A stretch of DNA of 64,000 nucleotides from Molossus alvarezi (Eukaryota > Chordata > Mammalia > Chiroptera > Molossidae). Within the stretch, counting starts at the first letter, position 1. The number at the start of each line of letters is the position of its first letter. The DNA lies in contig CM073886.1 in assembly GCA_037176705.1 (NCBI GenBank), positions 7,150,001 through 7,214,000 on the forward strand, read 5' to 3'. The notes beneath the pieces are model-generated. The model did no database searches. It was not told the origin of the DNA and saw nothing but the letters and a program-made list of their open reading frames with translations. Shown here one piece after another: positions 33,801 through 45,800 of the stretch. The position numbers and the translations under genes were made by a program.

Positions 33801-36800
33801 CTTAAAATTAAATTTAATAAAATTAAATATTAAAGCTCAAGACACAGGGACACAATTTCTCTTGCTGACTGCACCGAGTTCTCCTTGGTTGGACGTCATA
33901 AGCCAATCAATGACAGATAAATCACGCCAGAAGAGCAGAACGCTTGTGAAAGGCTTACCAAAAAGAAAGAAGATATTCTTAGTTATCTTATCTGAGCAGC
34001 TTGAAATCGGGCTCTCCATCTACCAGCAGCTACCGCTTGAATTTGGAGCACTGCTGCTCCAAGTGCCCAACAAAGACATAAGTCACGTCTCCGGGCTGCA
34101 GAGCTGACAGCATGGGGCCAGAGGCTGCTCCTGAGCACAGACTCAAAAGCGCACACACACACATAGGCTAAGCAGGGCACTTGGGGCAAGCTGCTCGGGA
34201 GCTACAAACCTTAGTCCTGGAAACCTTCCCCACCTGTGAGGGCGCTAGAGAGGGCGTCTATTGGGAAACAAACAACAAACCAAACGTGGATTTATTTTTC
34301 TAAAAAAAGCAGAGGTGTCATCAGAAAAGAAGTTATTAACTACTTTACAGCACATGCAACTTACACATTACAGTCCTGAAAAAAAAAAAAGGTGATCAAA
34401 AGATAGACTAGTCAGCCAATCCTCATCACTTGGGGTACCCAATTTGGGGTGCCCCTTGGTTCATTTTCAGCTGAGAAGTCACTCAGTATGATTGGGAGCC
34501 CGAAGATAAAACAGCTCCGCTAAAACAACAACAAAACAAAAATAAAACAAAAAAAAAATATATATAAATAAAAATAGCTCCACTGGGCCCTAGCCAATTT
34601 ATCTTAGTGGTTAGAGAGTCAGCCCATGGACCAAAGAGTCAGGTTCAATTCCCAGTCAAGGGCATGTACCTGAGTTGTAGGTTTGATCCCCGGCCCTGGG
34701 TGGGGTTGTGCAGGAAGCAACCAATCGATGTGTCTTTCTCACATCGACATTTCTCTCTCTCTCCCTCCTTCCCTCCCATTCTAATTAAAAATCAATGGAT
34801 CCCAGCTGGTGTGCTCAGTGGCTGAATGTCAACCCATGCACCAAGAGGTCGCCAGTTCAATTCCTGATGAGGGCACATGCCTAGGTTGAGGGCTTGATCC
34901 CCAGTGGGGGGCATGCAGGAGCCAGCCAATCAATGTTCTCTCTTATCGATGTTTCTCTATCTCCCCCATTAAAATCAATAAAGAAAAAATATTTTAAAAA
35001 ATAAAATCAATGAGCCCTGGCTGGTTTGGCTCAGCGGTTAGAGCGTTGGCCTGCGGTCCGGAGAGACCCGGGTTCGGTTCCCGCTAAGGGCATGTACTTC
35101 GGTTGCAGTTTGTCCCCGGCCCTGGTTGGTCGTGCGGGTGGCAGCCACTCGATGTGTCCCTTCACGTCGATGTTTCTCTCTCTCTCTCTCTTCCTCTCTC
35201 TCCCTCCCACTCTATCTGTACAAAAAATGGAAAAATATCCTCGGGTGAGGATTAAAAAATAAAATAAAATAAAATAAAATAAAATCAATGAAAAAATGTT
35301 CTCAGGTGAGGATTAACCAAACCAAATAAACAAAACCCCCCTAAGAAATAGTAAATCAGAGCACTTTATTTTAAAGTCATGATTAAGCCCTAGCCTGTTT
35401 GGCTCAGCGGTTAGAGCATCGGCCTCCAGTCCAGAGAGACTCGGGTTCGGTTCCTGCTAAGGGCATGTACCTCAGTTGCAGTTTGTCCCCAGCCCTGACT
35501 GGGTCGTGCGGGTGGCAGCCACTCAACATGTCCCTTTCACACTGATGTTTCTCTTTCTCTCCCCCTCCCACGCTATCTGAATAAAAAATGGAAATATGTC
35601 CTCGGGTGAGGATAAAAAAAAGAAAAAAAAAGTAAAGTCATGATTAAATAAAAACAGTCATGGTCTAGACTACCCACAGAAAATGTCTCTTAGGTAGCCC
35701 TCTAAACTCTGTACAGTCACCATTCCAAACAGCATCCCAAGGAACCAGGAGAACACCTGGTTTTTCCACTCTCTCGGAACAGAGAGAGCCCCCTTCCTTG
35801 AGCATCTAATGTGGCACAAATCATGCTTTTTCAAGTTACACCTGAAATGCTTCACTTACTATGAACATTTTTACCCTTAGAAGGAAAATAAGAATTTTAA
35901 TGAGGAATTCACTAAAAAGTGAATTTCACACTCATGGATAATACCTTCTACCTGGATTAGGTCACAGTATTCAGACAAATGTACATGTAGCTAGATCCTA
36001 AACACACAATGAAACTATAAATAAATCAGGGTCAGCAAACTTCAAGGGCTCTTAGTAAATACCATAGACTTTGCCAACCATGTGACCTCTCAGACAACGC
36101 AGCTGCTTCAGCACAAAAGCAGCAGCCACTGGGGACCACATTTGCAGTTGGACCCCTGCTGTAAACCACAGCCCCAGTGGGGCGGGCACAGAAGCCCAGA
36201 GCAGAGATCCTACTCACCTGTTACTATTTTGGAGGCAGTGAGCACCGTGCTGGAGAGGCTGCCATCTCCCGCAGGGTAGGCACCAGGAGGGTTCGGGGGT
36301 GGGGGCACGCTGGGTCGGTTCCTGGGCTTTGGTACTGGTCTCGGTCTTGGTAAGGTCCCGGCATGTGGCTGTGCAGTCTCAGGGTGGCCCACTGCCGGGG
36401 GCTGGGAGGCCGGCAGGCCCAGGCTCTGCTTAGCTAAGGGTGGAGTGCTGGGAGGTGTGGGTGTCCTGGGTGGGGTGCTCGTAGGCTGCTCCGGCCCCTG
36501 CTCACCTGACCTGGCCTGTGACTGCGGGGCCTGTGTTGGGGGCTGCGGCGGAGGGTGACTGGGTGCCTGCATCGGAGCTAGGCTGCCCGAGGGTCTCCGG
36601 GGTGCAGACAGCTGTGAGGCGGCACACGGCTGCCCGGGGACGAGGCCTGCATGCTGGACAGGAGGAGACGGGCTTCCAGTGGCTGGCTTCGGTGACAAGC
36701 TGGGTGCCTGCTGCGCTGTCCCTGGGGAACTCTGGCCCCCGGGATGGCCAGGAGGTGGGTTTCCTGGTTTCGGGGGTGCTGGAGCAGGTTTCTTAACAGC

Positions 36801-39800
36801 TGCACAGAGGGGAAAACAACTTTCAGTAAGCACAGCACAGTGACGGCTGACACCCTCGGGACCAAGGCGACCTTGCTGTTCGGCCGTGTGGATGCACTGC
36901 TCCCAACAGGACGTGACCCGGCGGCACCTGCTCCCTGTGGTTGTCCTCCTGAGACCCAGAGACGAAGAGAAAACCATCTGACAAATGAAAATTGAGGCAT
37001 TTTCTTCAAAATGCCTGACTAGTGCTCCCCAAACTGCCACGGCCATGAAAAACCAGGGGAGACAGAAACTGTCACAGAGCAGAGGAGGCAATGAAGACAG
37101 CATGACGAAATGCAATGTGGTCTCCTGGATGGGGCAAGCCTGAGACAGGAAATGGCCATCAGTGAGAAACGGGGATGTGTGACCCCAATAAGGACTGGAG
37201 TCACTAGCAAGGTGCCAGGGTCGGTTTCCGGCTGTGAAAATGAGGCCAGACACTAGCACTGGGGGAGCTGGAGGGGTACGCTGGAACTCCCAGCCTCTCT
37301 TTGCAACTTCTCTGTAAACTAAAGTTATTCCAAAATAAAAAGTTTATTTTTAAGAAGTACATGACACATTTATAGGCCTTTAAAGACCTGTCATTTTGCA
37401 AGTTCAACAAGAACGTGCAGCGGCCACCCTGCCCCAGGAGGCCCTGCCCTCAGCTGCTCAGCGCCCTGCTCCCAGCGCGGGGAGCGTGGGAAGGAAGCAG
37501 CAAGCAAGCCGAGGGCAGCCCCAAGCACGGCTGGTCTGCGCACACACCACAGACACTGCTCCAAGCCCTCCTCTCCGGCAGGGCTTGTTTTTGTAATAAC
37601 AGAATTTCTACTGATTCCCGAATTATTTGAGCTATAATTCTAGATAAAAGTAAAATATAGCTGGCAGATGGCCTTAGAATCCCCTAAGGAGAGCTGAATC
37701 ACACCCCTCCTTCCTGACACCAGCTGAGATGAGCGTCACTAAGGGGAGATGATTTGGTCCCGAAGAGGGCGGGATGGAGAACGATGGGTGTGGAGTCCTG
37801 GTTTGGGGCTGAGAGGGGTGGTGGGTGGCAAGGAGACACTTCAGCATTTTTCAAATTCTGCTGAGATTCCACCAATCCTCCCCCAAAGGGAGTGAAATGA
37901 AGGAAGCAAATGACCATGTGTGGTTCACCTGACAGCACCAGCACCAGCACCAGCACAGGCCCTCTGCACAGTCTGTCCCACCTGCATCTCACAAGCTCAC
38001 TGCAAGGCAGACACTGCTGCATTCCTGTCACAGTGGAAGGAACTGAGGCTCAGAGAGGCCAAGTGTTTGCAAGAGGTCACACAGCTGGAAATGGCAGGAC
38101 AGGGGCTCACACCCTGTCCTCGGACTGTTTTCCTCTTCTTCATTCCCACAGTATCTGGCTCCCTGCTCACAGGGCCCAAATTCAGGGATGAAAGAGGTAA
38201 AGTCTGCTCTGCTCTGTTGGTCTAGAACTTCTGACCCAGGTTCTCAGAAGGTCTTTCCCTACAGAAACAACCAGCCAACTGACAGAAGAAGAAATCTGGA
38301 ATATTAGCTGTGCTCTGCTTGCCATAAGCAACTGAAAAAGGAAAATGTCTAGTTTTCTGTTCTAAGCAATATTCACTGTGAGCTCAGACTGAGGAAGAGC
38401 TTTCCTGACACTTAAGGGTGCAAAAGCACCGGAGCAGAAGCATGAGAGCAGTGTAACAAGGCAACGGGCCCCAACCCCATGTGGAGGCCAGGCCAGAAGG
38501 GCAGGCTTATCTAAGCCTGGAAAAGGCTGGCAGGCTGGGGTCAGGGGGAAGCAGAGAGGATCCAACTTCCTGCAAGAAAGCCTGAGATGTGTGACTGTAG
38601 CAGGAGGAAGCAGGAAGCAGGAAGTGGGAAAGACCCTAATGTGGCTCAGAAGTAAGTCTCAATCTGCAAGCAGGGTTACACCGGGAATCCAGGTAGGGAA
38701 GACTTAACTGTCCTCGAGCATCAGCTGGATACAAATGAAGACGATGTGGCTCTGAAGAAAGGAAAGAAGCTTGGAGGAGGGTAAAATGGGGTCTCTAACC
38801 AAGCAGTGTGCCTGAATTTGTCTCCCTGTCTGCAACTTGTAGTGCTTTGTAAAGTCGATGATTTTCATAGACAGACACATCACATTTAGTCCCCACAATG
38901 TTCCCCTTAAGAAGGCATTTTATTTCAACTTTACATTTATAAGAAGTGAGGTCAAATTAGCAGCCTTTAACCAGCCATGTGACTTTAGGCAAGCTAGAAT
39001 TCAAATTGTGCATCTAGGCCTTTCCCCATTAATGACAACTGCCTCTCATTATGACCAGCAACAACCCATCTGTGGGAGACTGCAACTCTCTCTGTCCTTT
39101 CCTGTGGCCACAGCCATCCTTTGAGGTGGGGCCTCAACAGTTTGTGGGCATCACTACTTGCTTAGAAGGGCTCCCCACTGCTCAGAGGTCCTGCTCCCTC
39201 GACCTGGCACTACAGGACATCTCCTGCTGCCCCGCCTGGCTGACCCACCTCTGCTTCCACTGGACCTCAGGCAGCTACCAGTGACACACATTTACCCGTG
39301 AGACTCCAACGACAGGAACACAGCCAGAGGCAGGGGAGACCGTCAATGAGTGCGTGGGAGGTGGGGCTGTCACCACTCCTTCCTGGGCCAGTCTCAGCCC
39401 ACCCGAGTGTGGGCACCCCTCATGCTGACACCATTTTTGATTCTTGCTGAACACTTTTTTTTTATAGCATTCCCCTAAACTCAAGTCAACTGAAGAACTG
39501 AGATCTATTAGGGAAAAACCTAAATACACTGGTTTTACTGAGCCTCCAATCGGGACCCTCACAGAGATTTCTGGAGAGACCCTGCTAACTAACACCTGAT
39601 TTTTGTCATGTCCTGATCTAAGCCCTTGACTCTGGAGCAAGACATATGATGTTCCTGTATACAGCTCATCTCAGTTCAACAGGAGGTATTTATCCAAAAT
39701 ATCTTGGTATTTACCCAAAAGAATTGAAATCATCATCTCAAAGAGCTATCTACACTCTCATGTCCACTGCAGCACTAGTCACACTAGCCAAGATGTGAAA

Positions 39801-42800
39801 CAACTTAGGTGTCCATCGATGGATGGCTGGATGAGAAAAAGTGGTTTGCACGTCAACGGAATACTCTGCTTTCGAAAGAAGGCGCTCTGCCCTCCAGGAC
39901 CACACGGATGCCACACAAGGGCCCTATGTTAAGTGAACAAGCTGGCCGCAGAAAGACAAACACTGTATGATTCTGCTTAGGTGAGAAATCTAAACCGACA
40001 AATCCACATACTCAGAGAGTGGAATGGTGGTTGCCAGGGACTCAGGCAGAGAGTACTGGGGTATCACAACCAACAGGAATAAAGTTTCAACTATGTAAGC
40101 AAGTCAGCCCCAGGAGCTGCTGTGGGACACTGTGCCTGTTCTGTGCACTTAAACTGAGGCAGATCTCTGTTCTCATCACAAAATCAAAATCCAAAGAACA
40201 CATGAAGATACGGATCAGCAAGTCCTGGAAGAGAGGACAAGTGCAGGCCGTGTGGCTGAAGTGCAGAAGCACCATGGCGGGGGGGGGGGGGGAGAGAGCT
40301 GGGCTCGGGCGGGCTGGCCGGACTCGCAGGGCCACAGCAGTGTCCACCGAGTGCTGACATGATATGCTCTGTGCTTAAAGCAATTCCCTGGCTGCTGGGA
40401 GGAGCACAGGGGACACGGTGGGAACAGTTCAGACTTATGTCAGTTAGGCCCAGAAAGGCCTGACCCCACTCCAGAGGGCAAGTGGCTCAGAGACCGCAGA
40501 GTCTGGCCAGCACAGAGGCTACGGCGGCTCCAAGCCACAGCGGGCGCTCGCAATACCAGGTTCCTAGAAGATGGGGCACCTGTGGACATGTGACCTCTTG
40601 TCTGTCAGCTCTGTCGCTTAAACATTTCTAAATGACTGCTTTTCTGCTCCCGATTTTTCATTTCCCTTTCATGATTTTCCTTGTTAATGACCGATTTTCC
40701 TGCTTGTCATTTTTAGCAGGCATGGTACCCCCCGCACTCACCCGAGGTGCTGTGCACGCCCCAGCAAGGGCACAGAGTAAAGGTGACCACTTACCCCGGC
40801 GCAAAGCGTGAGGGCTGGAGCCAGCGGAGCCGTGCGCGGAGCTGACAGACAGCTGATGAGAGCCGGCAGTGGTCTGCCCCTGGCCCGGGCCACTGGCCAC
40901 CTGACTGCTGTTTCTCCCTGGTGCCAGCACCGGCGGGGGCGCAGCTGCAGCTGCAGAGTCCTTGGGTTTGGGAGGACTGAGGGGAGTAAAAGTCCAGTTA
41001 GATGGCAGGCACGCCCAGCCAGAAAAGCTAAGCACGTAAAACATGTAAGATTCCAACCAGTTTCACCTCAGCAGGCCGGGAGGTGACCTGATATTTTAAA
41101 TAGTTCACACTGAGCCTAGAAAACTGACATTTATTTGGTACCACACAGGACTGCGTATGTTAGGAGACTCACTGCATCAGACTGTCTTCCAACTACTGTG
41201 CCACTTAAGTGTCACGGCAGAGACGACTTCACGGCAGCCGTGGGGAGCGCGAGTCCCAGTCTGCTTGTACTTAGACTGGGCAACGTGAGGGATGTGGAAG
41301 GGCTTTTGGACTTCAGACCAATGTGATTTTGACATACATATTACACAGAACTAAGCAAAAACTATGGCAAAAGACGAAGGCTCTGAAATGTAAAGTACTC
41401 AGTTATCATCAATAATGTGGACCCAAAGAGAGAGAGACTCTGGGAAGCTAAGTGACCGATCAAACTCTAGAGCTGGAGCGCAGTGGGTGGCAATCAGAAC
41501 CTCAGCTCCCTGTGTCCTGCCTCAGAACTTCTCTTTATACTAAACTTTACAGCTACACTTTGTCAAGGTTGCCAAAGAGTTAAATGTACACAATACTCTA
41601 ATATATAAAAGTGAAAGAGCAAATGATGACTGACATTTCATCTATACTTCCGTAGTGAGGACTCCTTATTGTCTTAGATGACATGTTTAGCCTTGATTAA
41701 GCCAATGGAATGCTACGATAAATAAAAGTGTGTGAGTTCTCTAACACTTCTTCTCAAACAAAAGTAATTAAGTCAAAACAAATATATGTAAGCAGCGGTA
41801 ATGACTGACAAACCTATGTGGAGGTTATGATGTACTAAGAAGGCCTAGGAAGTTCGAAGATACTTATTTTTAACCAGAAAGTGAACTTCCCCGAATTGTA
41901 TAAGCAGAAAGGAATCCTGGAGTGCATTCCATCTGAGTCCAGCCTGGAGGGGTAGCCAGTTCTCTGATCTCTTAAGCAGCCCCACACATCACCAGGCGCT
42001 CCTTCCCTACCCAAAGGAGATGAGGTGAGAACCCTTCAGAGGCAAACTCACCTCCCTGTGGGGAAAATCCCGTGTGTGAACAGGCTGTCCTTGTTTCATG
42101 CATTGACCTTCCTCTCTACGGCCGTTTGGTGCTGTGCAAGCGGCCAAAGCAGAGGAGGTGACGGAACGCAAGCAAGCACACTGCCCGTCTTGCACAGCTG
42201 CTGCCCAGTCTGAACCTGAAATGCCACCTGAAGTGGCCCCTGGTGGTCATCTGCCCAAGTCAACGTGCAGAACTAAATTCACGTAAATTAAATAAAGTTC
42301 TCAGGTTCAAAGGTACTTTTTCTTGAAGTTGCTATGTATTTGTAGTCCACTCCAGGTGGCCAAGCAAAGGTTAAGCAACAGAAGAGCCTCTGAAGAAAAT
42401 CCATCAACCTTAATCACCTAGTGTGCCAAGCAGAGCGTCTGGCACATGCTCCTCAGTACTGTTAGGAAGTAAATCTGGAAGGAAGGATGGAAGGATGGGT
42501 GGGTGGGTGATGGATGATGGATGATGGATGATGGGTGGGTGGATGGATGGGTGGGTGGATGGGTGGGTGGGTGGGTGGATGGGTGGATGTGTGGGTGGGT
42601 GGGTGGATGGATGGGTGGGTGGATGGATGGATGGGTGGATGGATGGATGGATGGGTGGATGGATGATGGGTGGGTGGGCGAATGAATGCCAGGAATATTA
42701 TAACCTAAGTAACTTGCTACACTGAAATGTTTACTACGTAGCATATTAGATGCCCGTAAGCAAACAGTACACAAACACTGAGCACACATCAAACAGGTGA

Positions 42801-45800
42801 AAGAGATTTACAAGACACTAGACACCCACTGACCCCAGGTCCCAGCACCGAAGTAGTATGGTAAAGAATGCAAACAAATGTGCATTCCTTTGAAAACAGG
42901 AAAGAAAGCAAGCAATTTACAATCTTTTTTCCATCATTTGCCCACCAGAGGAGTGAAGGCAAATACGTTTTACTGTATGACGGGTGGGTCTCGGGGCACA
43001 GACCCTGCCTCCAGGCCAGCACCCACTGCCAGCAAAAGCCAGCCTCCTTACCTGCTGTCGCCTGGGCTCGGCCCCTGCTCCAGTACGCCCACAGAGGAGG
43101 GAACAGGCCCACCCCCTGCGCTGCTTTCAGCTCTAGAGCTCTGGGAAGTGGGCTCTGGGCCCGCTGGAGCCAAGGTGCTGCCATCTGTGGGCGGGAGTGG
43201 CGGCTGGAAAGCAGGGGACATGTGCTTTCTATTTAGGGTGCCACCCCGCCGGTAGGCCTGGAAGTCCATAAGCTTCACACCAAAGCTACAGAGAGAAGAA
43301 ACAGTCAACACACCATGCGAGCTGACGACAGACACAGAAGCCCACTGGTGCACAGGTGTTAAAACCCGCACACAGTTAGCCACCCGAGTTGCCCAGCATG
43401 CAGTAAAGCAGCAAGGACCATATTGATGGCCATCCCTATAACCGAGGCAAGCAACTCGACTTGTTTCTATCCCTGAGAGCCAATGGGCCTGGTACTGCCC
43501 AGTGTCCTCAATCTCGTGTGAGCAGCTGAAGCCCGCAGGCAGGCCTATCGTGAGTTTGTGACATCACGTAAGCCTGTGTAAGTCCACGTTACCGCACACA
43601 AGCCATCATCTCGGATCTGCATCTGGGCAGAAGGTGAGAACTGTGTGGGAGTCCCACCTGACGCCTCTGGCTCTGGTGCAGACGGGATATGTGTATGCAA
43701 AGAACACACCTGAAAGAATGAGACTGGAAAACAGTTGCTTTGAGGCAGGATATAGTGGGTGGAGGACAGGGTTGGAGAGAAACTTGCTTTCACTTACACC
43801 CCACTGGTGTATAAACTTTAAAACATTTTTTTCAGTTTAAAAAGTAAGAAGATGTATGGCTCCCTGAGCTTGTGTTCCGAGGAGAACCCCCCAGGGACTG
43901 AGAACTGTTTATTGTGTGCTAACTAGAACCGTAACATCGCATTTTGTAACTTAGAATATAGAGGTAGGTTTTGCTGGGGCAGCTTGTCGCTAGGAAGCGT
44001 TATCAGATGTGTGGATGAGGAACTGTGCACAATCAACATCATTTCAGAGGGACAGAGCAGGAAAGGAAAGCACTTTCCTTTGCGATGGAACACAAAAACA
44101 CACCTCACTGTAAGACTGGGCAACTAAAATAAGGGCTTGTTCAGTTTTCCTGTAAAACTACTTCGAGTAACATTATCACGCCTGCAGAAAAGCGCAGCCC
44201 GAGCGGGCGTCCCTGGCTCCCAGGCCTGGTGAGGACAGTGCACTGCACCACACACGTCAGGCAGCTGGCAGCTGGCGTCTGGTGGCCGAAGCCACGACTG
44301 CCCTCGCCATCTCCAAAGCCCTGCAGGGCCCGTGGAGCTCGTGCAGGGACATACTGCCTCACGCTAAGTTCAGCACAGACATTCTTTCTTACCAAGTGAG
44401 CAGATACTGAGGCTTCTTAGCTGAACATCAGATTCAATGGTTGGCTTCCATTGAGGGGCCAAGTTATACCAAAAATATGCCTCTTTGTTTTTTATTATTA
44501 TTGTTTCTAAATCCTCACCTGAGGACATTTTTGCATGTATCTTCAGATAGAGCAGGAGGGAGAGAGGGATGAAGAGAGAGAGAAACATCGATGTGAAAGG
44601 GACACATCGAGTGGCTGCCACCCGCACAACCCAACTGGGGCCGGGGACAAACTTCAACCGAGGTACGTGCCCTTAGCGGGAACCGAACCCAGGACTCTCT
44701 GGTCCGCAGGCCAACGCTCTAACCTCTGAGCCAAACCAGCCAGGGCCAAAAATATGCCTCTTTAAACACCAAGTCACACAACTGATTATGAGAGGTGGGC
44801 TGTTCTCATGTCCACTCTTGGACGTAAGTCCACAATATTTAACTTTTCTTCTTCTTCCCTCCACCCTCCCTGTCAAGTACATTTAGTTGAACCTGTGATG
44901 TGCAAGATGCCAGGGCACCGTAGGGCACAACGCAGACCAGCACATGAAGCACGAATGCACGTGGTGCGAATGTGGGCTGAAAAGCTGTGCACCTCCTTCA
45001 TGGCCAGAGCGGAGTCTGCAATAGACTAGAGCAGTTCCTGGAACTATCTGGGCCCTGACGGTCCTGGTCCAGTGAGCCGCCCGCACGTGGCAAGGCCGCT
45101 GAAGCAGCACCAGGTACCGAGGCTCAACAACACCGGTCTGAAAGTCATCAGCTCGGAACACACCTCTCCTTCTTCACCAGGTCCCCTTCCATCACCGCCA
45201 TGCTGGCAGGACGCTTTCTCTCCAGGGTCCCAGAGTCAGAGTCATTTCCAGTGTTGGACGAGTGATTGGAGTTTGGGGGTACAAACGCTTCTGATACATT
45301 AAACTCTACCTCTGCAAGAAGAAAAAGGAACAAGTGAAGATGAGACGCAGAGGCCAGGGGTGCAGAGTATTAAGATCCTACTGGGATAGGAGGTTCATTC
45401 TTTGGTCCACAAGCCCTCAGTACTTCCTGAGTAAAAGCCTTCGACATGCTCACCTTCTTAGGGATGGCTCAGTAAACCAGGGGAGGTAAGGAGAACTAGA
45501 GGGGGAGGGGTATGACTCAGAAGGTTATACGCTCCCCTGCTGTCTTTTTTTGTAAACAAACACACAAATACGAAAAAAGACAAGGAGCATGGGTTACTTA
45601 TTTGAATCATGAAAAGTATGATATCACTTGGAGTTTGACACTGGACAGAAACAAAGGGCGGGACAACTCCACACTGCCCACAGCAGCGCTTGCAGGGTCG
45701 TCTTCTCGAAGGGACTCGGGCAGAATGCCAGGTGGAACCTCGGTTCTCGAACTTAATTCGCTGTGAAGGCTGTTCGAAACCTGAAGCATTTTCCCCATTA

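Larger units (their letters stand above)
27823..36217. other. ARHGAP17 last intron (8.4 kb)
   Basis: No exon is seen. Contents are a MER20-like hAT remnant (28,160-28,356), L2-like pieces (28,560-28,720 and 29,300-29,430), L1M remnant (30,930-31,180), MIR-like DNA (31,615-31,800), VES SINEs (33,394-33,659 and four between 34,586 and 35,640) and a hAT-like tail (36,026-36,165) next to the proline-rich exon. Open frames at 32,236-32,607 and 33,700-34,107 have no recognisable protein. Confidence 0.75.
36800..40794. other. ARHGAP17 intron
   Basis: Contents recognised are an L1M 3' end (37,040-37,355), a MIR core (~38,000-38,110), a MIR/L2-like piece (38,865-39,000) and an L1 ORF2/3' end remnant (39,690-40,050). 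A G-run of 14 lies at 40,279-40,292. No exon is seen. Confidence 0.7.

Noticed and set aside
33700..34107. 135-codon + strand open frame
   Set aside because: It starts just after a SINE tail in an ARHGAP17 intron, has no recognisable domain and no supporting splice or promoter evidence.
42418..42792. - strand open frame rich in [10 protein letters not shown]
   Set aside because: Translation of the tetranucleotide repeat, not a gene.
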